Positions 28,850 through 37,310 of a stretch of DNA of 64,000 nt are shown here, piece by piece. The stretch comes from Mycolicibacterium duvalii (GTDB taxonomy: Bacteria > Actinomycetota > Actinomycetes > Mycobacteriales > Mycobacteriaceae). The stretch covers positions 2,914,001-2,978,000 of the forward strand of contig NZ_AP022563.1 of assembly GCF_010726645.1 (NCBI RefSeq), read 5' to 3'. The translations under genes were made by a program, and so were the position numbers. Each line of letters starts with the position of its first letter. Position 1 is the stretch's first letter. The notes under the pieces are model-generated. The model saw only the letters and a program-made list of their open reading frames with translations. It made no database searches and was not told where the DNA came from.

Positions 28850-29269
28850 TCAGTCGGTCGGGTCGGGCAGCACCCGCAGATGTCCGCGCCGGCGCCCGTT
28901 GGTCTCCGGCCGGCGGGCCGGCGGGGCCATCAACGCGCCGCCGTGCGCTCCGCTGACCGGGTCGCTGAACCCGGCGGTGAAGCCGTGCGCGGGTGCCACC
29001 CCGTCGCGGCCCTCGCGCACCGCGTCGGCCAGCGCGACCAGGTCGTCGTCGTCGGGGTGCGACGGCAGCGGGCCGGCGTGGCGCACCAGCTCCCACCCGC
29101 GCGGGGCGGTGATCCGGCCGGCGTGCATGACGCACAGGTCCCAGGAGTGCGGCTCAGACACGGTGGCGAGCGGGCCCACAACCGCAGTCGAGTCGGAATA
29201 GACGAAGGTGAGCGTCGCGACCGCATAGTGAGGGCACCCTGGCCGGCAGCAGCGACGGGGAACATTCAC
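28850..29269 (-). CDS. DUF3499-family protein
   Basis: 139 residues from GTG 29269 (VNVPRRCCRPGCPHYAVATL). A likely zinc site comprises CCRPGCPH near the N-terminus and the LCVMHAGRITAPRGWE motif. It has a low-complexity C-terminus. It is the conserved actinobacterial neighbour of whiB2 and pmmA (Rv3258c); function unknown. The longer frame to 29746 runs antisense to the next gene and was rejected. Confidence 0.85.
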   Translation of the reverse strand: MNVPRRCCRPGCPHYAVATLTFVYSDSTAVVGPLATVSEPHSWDLCVMHAGRITAPRGWELVRHAGPLPSHPDDDDLVALADAVREGRDGVAPAHGFTAGFSDPVSGAHGGALMAPPARRPETNGRRRGHLRVLPDPTD

Positions 29270-29401
29270 GCTCGGAAGGTTATCGTGGCTCGTCGCCGGG
29301 GTCGCGCCGGACACGCGCAGCCGGCAGGCCGCCGAAGCCCAACCGTTACGATCTTTTTCGTGACCGTGCGCAGGCATCGGGGCTCGCGGCGGGGCCGGGA
29401 G

Positions 29402-29824
29402 ATGCGGGGACCACTGCTTCCGCCGACCGTTCCGGGCTGGCGCAGCCGCGCCGAACGCTTCGACATGGCGGTGCTGGAGGCCTACGAGCCGATCGAGCGG
29501 CGCTGGCACGACCGGGTCTCGGCGCTCGATGTCGCCGTCGACGAGATTCCGCGGATCGCCCCGAAGGACCCGGACAGCGTGCAGTGGCCACCGGAGGTGG
29601 TCGCTGACGGTCCGATTGCGCTCGCGCGTCTCATCCCGGCCGGGGTGGACGTCCGCGGCAACTCGACGCGGGCTCGAATTGTGTTGTTCCGCAAGCCGAT
29701 CGAGCGACGGGCCAAAGACACCGTCGAGCTGACCGATCTGTTGCACGAACTACTGGTGGCTCAGGTGGCCACCTATCTGGGAGTGGAGCCGTCGGTCATC
29801 GATCCGACGATCGGTGACGACTAG
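29402..29824 (+). CDS. Zincin-like protein lacking the HExxH histidine (Rv3259-like)
   Basis: 140 residues from ATG 29402; GTG 29360 would add 14 basic residues. It matches the mycobacterial Rv3259 family, annotated as metallopeptidase-like. The expected zinc helix reads LLHELLVAQVATYLG: His-Glu is kept but the second His of HExxH is missing. Basic N-terminus; no signal peptide. It is divergent from the DUF3499 gene and convergent with whiB2. Confidence 0.85.
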   Translation: MRGPLLPPTVPGWRSRAERFDMAVLEAYEPIERRWHDRVSALDVAVDEIPRIAPKDPDSVQWPPEVVADGPIALARLIPAGVDVRGNSTRARIVLFRKPIERRAKDTVELTDLLHELLVAQVATYLGVEPSVIDPTIGDD

Positions 29825-29866
29825 ACGATCTGTTGGGTCAGTGTCGCCGGCGAGGCCGGCGCGCGG

Positions 29867-30262
29867 TCAGATGATCCCGCGCTTGAGGCGACGGCGCTCG
29901 CGTTCGGACAGGCCGCCCCAGATGCCGAAGCGCTCGTCGTTCGCCAGGGCGTACTCGAGGCATTCGTCGCGCACCTCGCAGCCCTGGCAGATGCGCTTGG
30001 CCTCGCGGGTGGAGCCGCCCTTCTCGGGGAAGAACGCCTCGGGGTCGGTCTGCGCGCACAGCGCACGCTCTTGCCATTGATCTTCGGTGAGATCCGAATC
30101 TTCGGTGAAATCCTCGATCCGGTCGGGCACCACGCTCAGTTGCGGGCGTCCGTTGGTTGCAGGTGTCGGTCCGGTCTGGATGTGCGTCGCACTTCCCACC
30201 GAGCCGAGGAGCCTGATGTCGAAATGGTCCGATTCGCCGAAATCGGCCTGTTCAAATGCCAT
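29867..30262 (-). CDS. whiB2: WhiB2/WhmD iron-sulfur transcription factor
   Basis: 131 residues from ATG 30262, with AGGAGGGG four bases upstream. The [4Fe-4S] ligands are Cys69, Cys92, Cys95 and Cys101. The signature FGIWGGLSERERRRLKRG closes the protein. The long N-terminus (LLGSVGSATHIQTG) is like M. smegmatis WhmD rather than the short annotated M. tuberculosis form. It is required for septation and division. A tandem decamer lies in its leader. Confidence 0.96.
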   Translation of the reverse strand: MAFEQADFGESDHFDIRLLGSVGSATHIQTGPTPATNGRPQLSVVPDRIEDFTEDSDLTEDQWQERALCAQTDPEAFFPEKGGSTREAKRICQGCEVRDECLEYALANDERFGIWGGLSERERRRLKRGII

Positions 30263-30559
30263 GTTTCCCCTCCTCACAGTCTCGTACAGTCTCGTAGATC
30301 CGGTTGCTGCCAGCCGACACTATTGCTCTGTGTGGCCACCCAATTCGAACAAGTGATCGAATCTCGGTCTGCGACACCGAATCCGGTGGGAAACCGCGAA
30401 TGACACTGGTGTGATTACACACGCGATCACTACCTCGGTCAAGCGCTAGAACAGGAATTCATACCATTTCGTGATGACAATTCGGCGCGTCGCGCTGTGG
30501 TGTGTCTGTCACTCCCCACCCGACACGGGTCCGGACCGCACGGCCTAGTCTCGTTCCCT
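30263..30559. promoter_or_regulatory. Divergent whiB2-fbiA regulatory region
   Basis: 297 bases without a gene. It holds the whiB2 decamer repeat, a GTGTG-ATTA-CACAC palindrome near 30408-30421 followed by ATCAC, and a TAGTCT -10 hexamer (30546-30551) eight bases before the fbiA GTG. The last would give a leaderless fbiA mRNA. It is more AT-rich than the flanking genes. Confidence 0.5.
30276..30295. repeat. Perfect tandem decamer in the whiB2 leader
   Basis: ACAGTCTCGT is repeated exactly twice, directly upstream of the whiB2 ribosome-binding site (on the sense strand ACGAGACTGT twice). Such spacing, one helical turn, fits a protein site or an RNA feature controlling whiB2. Confidence 0.6.
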
Positions 30560-31543
30560 GTGAAGGTGACGGTTCTGGTCGGCGGCGTCGGGGGCGCACG
30601 ATTCCTGCTCGGCGTGCAGCATCTCCTCGGCCTCGGCCAGTTCGGCGACAATGCTAGCGACCACGAACTGACCGCCGTCGTCAACGTCGGCGACGACGCG
30701 TGGATGTTCGGGGTGCGGATCTGCCCGGACCTCGACACCTGCATGTACACCCTCGGCGGCGGCATCGACGACGAGCGCGGCTGGGGTCATCGCAACGAGA
30801 CCTGGCACGCCAAGGAGGAGCTCGCCGCCTACGGGGTGCAGCCCGACTGGTTCGGTCTGGGTGATCGCGATCTGGCCACCCATCTGGTGCGCACCCAGAT
30901 GCTGCGCGCCGGCTATCCGCTCTCGGCGGTCACCGAGGCGCTGTGCCGGCGCTGGAATCCCGGCGCCCGGCTGTTGCCCGCCAGCGACGACCGCAGTGAA
31001 ACGCATGTCGTGATCAGCGATCCGGAGACCGGTGAGAAGAAGGCCATCCACTTCCAGGAGTGGTGGGTGCGTTATCGGGCCCAGGTGCCGACGGAGAGCT
31101 TCGCGTTCATCGGCGCCGATCAGGCCAAGGCGGCGCCCGGGGTGACCGAGGCGATCGAGGACGCCGACGTGGTGCTGATCGCTCCGTCGAACCCGGTGGT
31201 CAGTATCGGCACCATCCTGGCCGTCGGCGGCATCCGGGCCGCGCTGCGGGCCACGTCCGCGCCGGTGATCGGCTACTCCCCCATCGTCGGCGGGAAGCCG
31301 TTGCGCGGCATGGCCGATACCTGCCTGTCGATCATGGGGGTGGCCAGCACCTCCGAAGCGGTGGCCGCGCACTACGGCGCCCGGTCGGCCACCGGCATCC
31401 TCGACGGCTGGCTGGTGCACACCGGCGACACCGCTGCCGTCGACGGGATCTCGGTGCGGTCGGCGCCGCTGTTGATGACCGAGCCGGCGGTCACCGCGCA
31501 CATGGTGCGCGCCGGACTGGAGCTGGCCGGGGTCTCGTGGTGA
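30560..31543 (+). CDS. fbiA: FbiA, 2-phospho-lactate/enolpyruvate transferase of F420 synthesis
   Basis: 327 residues from GTG 30560. Transfers phosphoenolpyruvyl from EPPG to the deazaflavin Fo, making dehydro-F420-0. The nucleotide fold starts [16 protein letters not shown], with [24 protein letters not shown] and [13 protein letters not shown] motifs of the CofD family. It overlaps fbiB as GTGA, so translation is coupled. Confidence 0.96.
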   Translation: MKVTVLVGGVGGARFLLGVQHLLGLGQFGDNASDHELTAVVNVGDDAWMFGVRICPDLDTCMYTLGGGIDDERGWGHRNETWHAKEELAAYGVQPDWFGLGDRDLATHLVRTQMLRAGYPLSAVTEALCRRWNPGARLLPASDDRSETHVVISDPETGEKKAIHFQEWWVRYRAQVPTESFAFIGADQAKAAPGVTEAIEDADVVLIAPSNPVVSIGTILAVGGIRAALRATSAPVIGYSPIVGGKPLRGMADTCLSIMGVASTSEAVAAHYGARSATGILDGWLVHTGDTAAVDGISVRSAPLLMTEPAVTAHMVRAGLELAGVSW

Positions 31544-32880
31544 CCGATCACGGCACATCGGCCCGGTTGGAGATTCTGCCGGTCGAGGGACTGCCGGAGT
31601 TCCGGCCCGGTGACGACCTGGCGTCGGCCATCGCCGGGGCCGCGCCGTGGCTGCGCGATCACGACGTCGTCGTCGTCACCAGCAAGGTGCTGTCCAAGTG
31701 CGAGGGCCGGATGGTCGTCGCGCCGTCGGACCCCGAAGAGCGGGATGCGCTGCGGCGCAGATTGATCGACAGCGAGGCGGTCCGTGTGCTGGCCCGCAAG
31801 GGGCGCACGCTGATCACCGAGAACGCGCTGGGTCTGGTGCAGGCCGCCGCCGGGGTGGACGGATCCAACGTCGACGCCAACGAATTGGCGCTGCTGCCGG
31901 TCGATCCCGACGGCAGCGCGGCGGCGTTGGTGTCGTCTCTTCGTGAGCGACTGGGCGTACGGGTCGGCGTGGTGGTCACCGACACGATGGGCCGGGCCTG
32001 GCGCACCGGCCAGACCGACGTGGCGATCGGCGCGTCCGGGCTGACCGTGCTGCACGGCTACGCCGGCGAACACGACCAGCACGGCAACGAGTTGATCGTC
32101 ACCGAGATCGCGGTGGCCGACGAGATCGCCGCGGCCGCTGATCTGGTCAAGGGCAAGCTGACCGCGGTGCCGGTGGCGGTGGTGCGCGGGCTGACGCTGC
32201 ACGACGACGGATCCTCGGCGCGGTCGCTGGTGCGCGCCGGCGAGGAGGACCTGTTCTGGCTGGGCACCGAAGAGGCGCTCGCGCTGGGCCGTTCGCAGGC
32301 GCTGCTGATGCGCCGGTCGGTGCGGGCGTTCAGCGCCGAACCGGTCGCCGCAAGCGTGATCGAAGATGCGGTGGCCGAGGCGCTGACGGCCCCGGCACCG
32401 CACCACACCCGGCCGGTGCGGTTGGTGTGGGTGCAGGACTCCGCGTTACGCGTGGAGCTGCTCGATCGGATGAAGGAGCAGTGGCGTTCGGACCTGCTCG
32501 GCGACGGCCGCGATCCCGACGCCGTGTCGCGCCGGGTGTCGCGCGGGCAGATTCTCTACGACGCACCGGAGTTGGTGATCCCGTTCCTGGTGCCCGACGG
32601 GGCGCACTCCTATCCCGATGCGCGGCGCACCGCGGCCGAACACACCATGTTCACCGTCGCCGTCGGCGCCGCGGTACAGGGGCTGCTGGTGGCGCTGGCG
32701 GTGCGCGGGGTGGGCAGCTGCTGGATCGGGTCGACGATCTTCGCGCCGGAGCTGGTGCGGTCGGTGCTGGATCTGCCCGAGAACTGGGAGCCGTTGGGCG
32801 CCATCGCGATCGGACATCCTGCTGAGCCGCTGGCGCCGCGCGACCCGGCGGCCGTCGGTGATCTGCTGGTGCGGCGATGA
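31540..32880 (+). CDS. fbiB: FbiB, F420:gamma-glutamyl ligase with nitroreductase-like domain
   Basis: 446 residues from GTG 31540. The N-terminal CofE domain (1 to about 245; [33 protein letters not shown]) adds glutamates. The C-terminal FMN/nitroreductase-fold domain (about 250-446; [12 protein letters not shown]) is the reductase that completes dehydro-F420-0 reduction and extends poly-glutamylation. It corresponds to Rv3262 and is coupled to the following Nudix gene by ATGA. Confidence 0.96.
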   Translation: MTDHGTSARLEILPVEGLPEFRPGDDLASAIAGAAPWLRDHDVVVVTSKVLSKCEGRMVVAPSDPEERDALRRRLIDSEAVRVLARKGRTLITENALGLVQAAAGVDGSNVDANELALLPVDPDGSAAALVSSLRERLGVRVGVVVTDTMGRAWRTGQTDVAIGASGLTVLHGYAGEHDQHGNELIVTEIAVADEIAAAADLVKGKLTAVPVAVVRGLTLHDDGSSARSLVRAGEEDLFWLGTEEALALGRSQALLMRRSVRAFSAEPVAASVIEDAVAEALTAPAPHHTRPVRLVWVQDSALRVELLDRMKEQWRSDLLGDGRDPDAVSRRVSRGQILYDAPELVIPFLVPDGAHSYPDARRTAAEHTMFTVAVGAAVQGLLVALAVRGVGSCWIGSTIFAPELVRSVLDLPENWEPLGAIAIGHPAEPLAPRDPAAVGDLLVRR

Positions 32881-33422
32881 CGCTGCACGAGTCGGCAGTC
32901 GAGGTGCTGAGCGCGTGGGAACCCGCTGACCCGGCGCTGGATTCGACGCGGTATGCGCTGCTGGCGTTTCTCGATGCGCGCCCGGACGCGTGCCTGCGGT
33001 CATGCGTGCCCGGCCACATCACCGCGTCGGCGCTGGTGCTCGACCACGGCCGTCGGCATGCGCTGCTGACGCTGCACCCGCGGATCGGGCGCTGGCTGCA
33101 ACTCGGCGGCCACTGCGAGCCGTCCGACGAGACCCTGGTGGCCGCGGCGCTGCGCGAAGCCACCGAGGAGTCCGGGATTGCGGGTCTGACGATCTCGCCG
33201 CTGCCGGCCGCCGTGCATGTGCATCCGGTGACCTGCTCGCTGGGCGTGCCGACGCGTCACCTCGATGTGCAGTTCGTCGCCTATGCCCCGGCCGGCGCGC
33301 AGTTCGAGCGCAGCGACGAGTCGTTGGACCTGCGCTGGTGGCCGCTCGACGCGCTGCCCGGCGAAACGGATTTCGGCCTGGCCCAGCTGGCCCGCGCCGC
33401 CTGCGCCTTGGCCGCGGAATAG
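32877..33422 (+). CDS. Nudix hydrolase coupled to fbiB
   Basis: 181 residues, ATG 32877 inside the fbiB stop (ATGA). The Nudix box is complete: [20 protein letters not shown] then EESG, with catalytic REATEE. It would hydrolyse a nucleoside diphosphate derivative. Co-transcription with fbiA-fbiB suggests a link to F420 or GTP-derived intermediates, which is inference. Its stop codon TAG lies inside dispersed repeat B. Confidence 0.9.
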   Translation: MTLHESAVEVLSAWEPADPALDSTRYALLAFLDARPDACLRSCVPGHITASALVLDHGRRHALLTLHPRIGRWLQLGGHCEPSDETLVAAALREATEESGIAGLTISPLPAAVHVHPVTCSLGVPTRHLDVQFVAYAPAGAQFERSDESLDLRWWPLDALPGETDFGLAQLARAACALAAE

Positions 33423-33431
33423 CATTCCTGG
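33413..33431 (+). repeat. Dispersed repeat family B, left inverted copy
   Basis: CGCGGAATAGCATTCCTGG. Contains the TAG stop of the Nudix gene and a GGAAT/ATTCC mini-hairpin. It is repeated perfectly in inverted orientation at 34380-34398, on the other side of DUF559 gene 2. Confidence 0.85.
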
Positions 33432-33506
33432 CTGCGAATTCCTAGTTATCCACAGCCCTCACTGCTCACTCGCGGTGAGCGCCGAGAATCGCGGCATGCT
33501 CTCCGT

Positions 33507-34376
33507 ATGGGGGAAGTCATCGTCGGCTCGGATGCGGTTTCAGCGGGAATTCTCACGCGCGGTCAGCTGCGCTGGAACTACCGTCAGCTCTATCCGGACG
33601 TATACATAGCCAAGGATGTCGAGCCGACGCTTGCGGTCCGTGCCAGAGGTGCATGGCTGTGGTCCAACCGCCGCGGTGTGATCACCGGCCGTGCGGCAGC
33701 CGCGATACATGGCGCGAAATGGGTCGATGCTGCCTGCCCCATCGAGATGCTCTGGTCCAACAATCGCCCACCCGACGGCATCATCACCCGCAGGGAACGC
33801 ATCGCGCCTGGCGAGATCACCTATCGAGCCGGCATACCCGTGGCCACGCCCGCGCGCGCGGCCCTCGATCTGGGGCGGAAACTGAGGGGCGACAACGCCG
33901 TCGCTCACCTCGATGCACTCTCCAATGCCACCGGCGTCACGGCAACCGAGATCCTGGCGCTCGCCGAGCGATACAAGGGCACCAACGGCGTGCGCAAGTG
34001 CCGCGAGTCGGTAGACCTGATGGACGCCGGAGCCCAGTCGCCCAAAGAGACCTGGCTGCGCCTGTTGTTGATCGATGACGGCTTTCCGCGACCCGTCACT
34101 CAGATCCCGCTCATTGATCACACCGGATATAAGTTCGCCTATCTCGATATGGGGTGGCCCGAGCTCAAGATCGCTGTCGAGTACGACGGTGAACACCATC
34201 GCACCGATACCGAGCAATACCGCTCGGATGCCCGCCGGCTGCGAAAGATTCTCGCGCAGGGCTGGATCCACATCCGGGTGATCACCGGCGATCGCCGAAA
34301 AGAGATCTGCAGCCGTGTCGACGACGCGTGGCAGCTCCGCCAGAGTGAAGGCATGGTCGTAAAAATGCCCGCGTAG
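33507..34376 (+). CDS. DUF559 protein 2, putative PD-(D/E)XK nuclease
   Basis: 289 residues. It has the same architecture as the genes at 4824 and 45359: GSDAVSAGILTRGQLRWNYRQLYPDVY winged-helix start, middle helical region, and C-terminal nuclease-like core LDMGWPELKIAVEYDGEHH with GWIHIRV. The gene and its leader lie between two inverted copies of repeat B (33413-33431, 34380-34398). A TTATCCACAG sequence (33446-33455, matching the DnaA box) and a GCTCAC/GTGAGC hairpin (33464-33480) lie upstream. In M. tuberculosis the DNA methylase gene mamA (Rv3263) occupies this position between fbiB and manB. Confidence 0.87.
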   Translation: MGEVIVGSDAVSAGILTRGQLRWNYRQLYPDVYIAKDVEPTLAVRARGAWLWSNRRGVITGRAAAAIHGAKWVDAACPIEMLWSNNRPPDGIITRRERIAPGEITYRAGIPVATPARAALDLGRKLRGDNAVAHLDALSNATGVTATEILALAERYKGTNGVRKCRESVDLMDAGAQSPKETWLRLLLIDDGFPRPVTQIPLIDHTGYKFAYLDMGWPELKIAVEYDGEHHRTDTEQYRSDARRLRKILAQGWIHIRVITGDRRKEICSRVDDAWQLRQSEGMVVKMPA

Positions 34377-34379
34377 CGA

Positions 34380-34398
34380 CCAGGAATGCTATTCCGCG
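34380..34398 (-). repeat. Dispersed repeat family B, right inverted copy
   Basis: CCAGGAATGCTATTCCGCG, the exact reverse complement of 33413-33431. It starts three bases after the DUF559 gene 2 stop and ends before manB. Confidence 0.85.
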
Positions 34399-34405
34399 AA
34401 GAAAG

Positions 34406-35485
34406 CTAGACGTCGGTCGAGAAGCGGATACCGCCGTCGGGGATCACCACGCCGGGCCAGACGCGGGCCCCACGCAGCAGCTCACAGCGGGCGCCGATCT
34501 CCGCGCCGTCGCCGATCACACCGTCGCGAATCAACGCCCGCGGCCCGATGCGCGCACCGAAGCCGATGATCGAGCGCTCGATCACCGCGCCGGCCGCCAC
34601 CGTCACGCCGTCGAAGATCACCGCGCCGTCCAGCCGTGCGCCGCCGGAGATCTCGGCGCCGCGGCCGACGACGGTCCCGCCGATCAGCAGCGCACCGGGT
34701 GCCACCGACGCGCCGTCGTGCACCAGCTTCTCGCCGCGCTGATGCGTCAGCGCCGGCGAGGGCGCGATGCCGCGCACCAGATCCGCGGAGCCGCGCACGA
34801 AGTCCTCGGGCGTGCCCATGTCCCGCCAGTAGGTGGCGTCGACGTAGCCGCACACCTTGAGCCCCTCGGTGAGCAGCCGCGGGAACACCTCGCGCTCCAC
34901 CGACAGCGCCCGCCCCTTCGGGATGTCCTCGATCACCGAGCGCTTGAACACATAGCAGCCGGCGTTGATCTGATCGGTCGGCGGATCCTGCGTCTTCTCC
35001 AGGAACGCCGTCACCCGGCCCTCGGAATCGGTGGGCACACAACCGAATGCGCGCGGATCGCCGACGCGCACCAGGTGCAGGGTCACATCGGCGTCGCGCT
35101 CGAAATGCGACGACAGCAACTCCGAGAGGTCGCAGCCGGACAGCACGTCGCCGTTGAACACCACCGCGGTGTCGTAGCGCAACCGGGAGGAGACGTTGGC
35201 GATGCCGCCGCCGGTGCCCAGCGGCTCGTCCTCGACGACGTACTCGATCTGCAGCCCGAACTTGGAGCCGTCCCCGAACGCGGACTCGAACACCTCGGCC
35301 TTGTAGGACGTGCCCAGGATGACGTGCTCGATGCCGGCGTCGGCGATCCGCGACAGCAGATGGGTCAGGAACGGCAGCCCGGCCGTCGGCAGCATCGGCT
35401 TGGGCGCCGACAACGTCAACGGCCGCAATCGGGTGCCCATGCCACCGACGAGGATGACTGCATCGACTTCGGCTGGATTGACCAT
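34406..35485 (-). CDS. manB: Mannose-1-phosphate guanylyltransferase
   Basis: 359 residues; ATG 35485 overlaps the wbbL stop by one base (TGATG). Makes GDP-mannose from mannose-1-P and GTP. The nucleotidyltransferase signature is VILVGGMGTRLRPLT, with FNGDVL and the left-handed beta-helix hexapeptides at the C-terminus (GGTVVGRGAEISGGARLDGA). It corresponds to Rv3264c; some annotations call it manC or rmlA2. Confidence 0.93.
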   Translation of the reverse strand: MVNPAEVDAVILVGGMGTRLRPLTLSAPKPMLPTAGLPFLTHLLSRIADAGIEHVILGTSYKAEVFESAFGDGSKFGLQIEYVVEDEPLGTGGGIANVSSRLRYDTAVVFNGDVLSGCDLSELLSSHFERDADVTLHLVRVGDPRAFGCVPTDSEGRVTAFLEKTQDPPTDQINAGCYVFKRSVIEDIPKGRALSVEREVFPRLLTEGLKVCGYVDATYWRDMGTPEDFVRGSADLVRGIAPSPALTHQRGEKLVHDGASVAPGALLIGGTVVGRGAEISGGARLDGAVIFDGVTVAAGAVIERSIIGFGARIGPRALIRDGVIGDGAEIGARCELLRGARVWPGVVIPDGGIRFSTDV

Positions 35486-36387
35486 CACCGCCGCCCTTTC
35501 CGTTGCGATCGCCGGGACTTCAACGAACTGCGCACCACCAAGCGCGACCGCGCCCCCAAGGCCCCCCGAAAAGCCCACCGTAACGGGGCCTGCCACCGTC
35601 GCGGGTACCGATCGGCCAGAAAAGTGTAGGTGCTGACGTGGTGGGCGGCCAGGTTGCGGGCCGGATCGCGGCCGGTGGAGTGCCCCTTGGCGTGCAACAC
35701 CTCCGCCGAGGGCACGTAGACGTTCTGCCAGCCGGCCTTGCCCAGCCGGTCGCCGAGGTCGACGTCCTCCATGTACATGAAGTAGCGCTCGTCGAATCCG
35801 CCGATCTCGGAGAACGCGCCGCCGCGCACCAACAGGCACGACCCGGACAGCCAGCCCACGGCGCGTTCGCTGGGGTCCTCGCGCTCCTGCCGGTACACCG
35901 CGGTCCACGGGTTGGACGGCCACACCGGCCCGACGACGGCGTGCATCCCGCCGCGGATGATCGACGGCAGATGCCGCGCCGAGGGGTACACCGAGCCGTC
36001 CGGGTCGCGGATCAACGGGCCCAGCGAGCCGGCCCTCGGCCAGCGGGCCGCGGCCTCCAGCAATTGGTCGATGCTGTGCGGCCCCCACTGCACGTCGGGG
36101 TTAGCGACGACGAACATGTCCTGCGCGGTCAGGTCGTACTCGGCGACGGCCCGGTTGATCGCCGAGCCGTAGCCCAGGTTCGCGCCGGTGCGCAGCAGCC
36201 GCACGTTGTCGTAGCGCGTGACGGCTTCCTCCGGCGCGCCGTCGGTCGACCCGTTGTCGGCCATGATCACCGTCACCGGCCGCTCGGTGGCATGCGACAG
36301 CGACGCCAGGAACCGATCCAGATGCGGTCCGGGCGAATACGTCACCGTCACGACAAAGAGTTCGTCGCTCACCGGCGCGCTGCCCAT
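35485..36387 (-). CDS. wbbL: WbbL rhamnosyltransferase of the arabinogalactan linker
   Basis: 300 residues from ATG 36387; GTG 36372 (VSDELFVVTVTYSPG) is equally good by homology. A GT2 enzyme that adds rhamnose to decaprenyl-PP-GlcNAc, the essential linker between peptidoglycan and arabinogalactan. ADNGSTDG, VVANPDVQWGP, GWLSGSCLLVRG and YMEDVDLGDRLGKAGW are as in Rv3265c. It lies in the operon rmlD-wbbL-manB. Confidence 0.95.
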   Translation of the reverse strand: MGSAPVSDELFVVTVTYSPGPHLDRFLASLSHATERPVTVIMADNGSTDGAPEEAVTRYDNVRLLRTGANLGYGSAINRAVAEYDLTAQDMFVVANPDVQWGPHSIDQLLEAAARWPRAGSLGPLIRDPDGSVYPSARHLPSIIRGGMHAVVGPVWPSNPWTAVYRQEREDPSERAVGWLSGSCLLVRGGAFSEIGGFDERYFMYMEDVDLGDRLGKAGWQNVYVPSAEVLHAKGHSTGRDPARNLAAHHVSTYTFLADRYPRRWQAPLRWAFRGALGARSRLVVRSSLKSRRSQRKGRR

Positions 36388-36395
36388 CTCACGGC

Positions 36396-37244
36396 CTAGA
36401 GGGTAGCGGCCAGCGCGGCGGTCAACGCCTCGCGCCATGGCCGCAGCGGGGTCAGCCCCGCCGCGGCGGACTTCTCGGCTGCCAGCGCCGAGTACGCCGG
36501 GCGCGGCGCGGGCCGCGGATGCGCGTCGCTGCCGACGGGCCGCACCCGCGCCGGATCGGCACCGAGCTCGGCGAACACCGCCTGTGCCTGGTCGAAGCGG
36601 CTGACGGCGCCGACGTTGGCGGCGTGCAGCAGCGGCGCGCGGACACCGTCGGCGATCTGCAGCAGCGCCGCGCACAGGTCACCGACGTAGGTGGGTGAGC
36701 CGATCTGGTCGGCGACGACGTCGACGGTGCCGTCCCCGAGCGCGGCGCGGCGCATCGCGGCGGCGAAGTCGCTGCCGTCGTGGCCTTCGTAGATCCAGGC
36801 GGTGCGCACCACGGTCGCGTCGGGCAGCGCGGCGTGCACGGCCTGTTCGCCGGCGAGCTTGGTGCGGCCGTAGACGCTGAGCGGCCCGGTGGCGTCATCG
36901 ATGTCGTAGGGGCGCCGCAGCGCGCCGTCGAACACGTAGTCGGTGGACAAGTGGATCAGCGCCGCGCCGGCGCGGGCACACACCTGCGCGACGTTGCCGG
37001 CGCCGACGGCATTGACCAGGTGTGCGCGGTCGGGGTCGGCTTCGGCGGCGTCGACCTTGGTGTAGGCGGCGCAGTTGACGACGACGTCGCCGGCCCGCAC
37101 CACGGACTCGCCCGCGGCCGGGTCGGTGATGTCCCACTGCGCAGAGGTGAGCGTCACCACATCGCGGCCCTGCTGTGCGGCCTGACCTGCCAACACGCGT
37201 CCTACCAGGCCGGCCGCGCCGGTGATCACGATTCGGGCGCTCAC
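36396..37244 (-). CDS. rmlD: dTDP-4-dehydrorhamnose reductase
   Basis: 282 residues. Last step of dTDP-L-rhamnose synthesis, supplying WbbL. The NAD(P) motif is GAAGLVGR; LSTDYVFDG and the catalytic YGRTK are present. It ends eight bases before the wbbL ATG. It corresponds to Rv3266c. It is divergent from the LCP gene, so both cell-wall units share the 37245-37310 region. Confidence 0.95.
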   Translation of the reverse strand: MSARIVITGAAGLVGRVLAGQAAQQGRDVVTLTSAQWDITDPAAGESVVRAGDVVVNCAAYTKVDAAEADPDRAHLVNAVGAGNVAQVCARAGAALIHLSTDYVFDGALRRPYDIDDATGPLSVYGRTKLAGEQAVHAALPDATVVRTAWIYEGHDGSDFAAAMRRAALGDGTVDVVADQIGSPTYVGDLCAALLQIADGVRAPLLHAANVGAVSRFDQAQAVFAELGADPARVRPVGSDAHPRPAPRPAYSALAAEKSAAAGLTPLRPWREALTAALAATL

Positions 37245-37298
37245 GTCACGATATTGGCACGCCGGTCTCAGCTCCCCCGCATCGAGGCCGTTCGCAGA

Positions 37299-37304
37299 TA
37301 GCCT
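37299..37304 (+). promoter_or_regulatory. Leaderless -10 element for the LCP gene
   Basis: TAGCCT ends six bases before ATG 37311, consistent with a leaderless transcript. Confidence 0.45.
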
Positions 37305-37310
37305 GAACTA

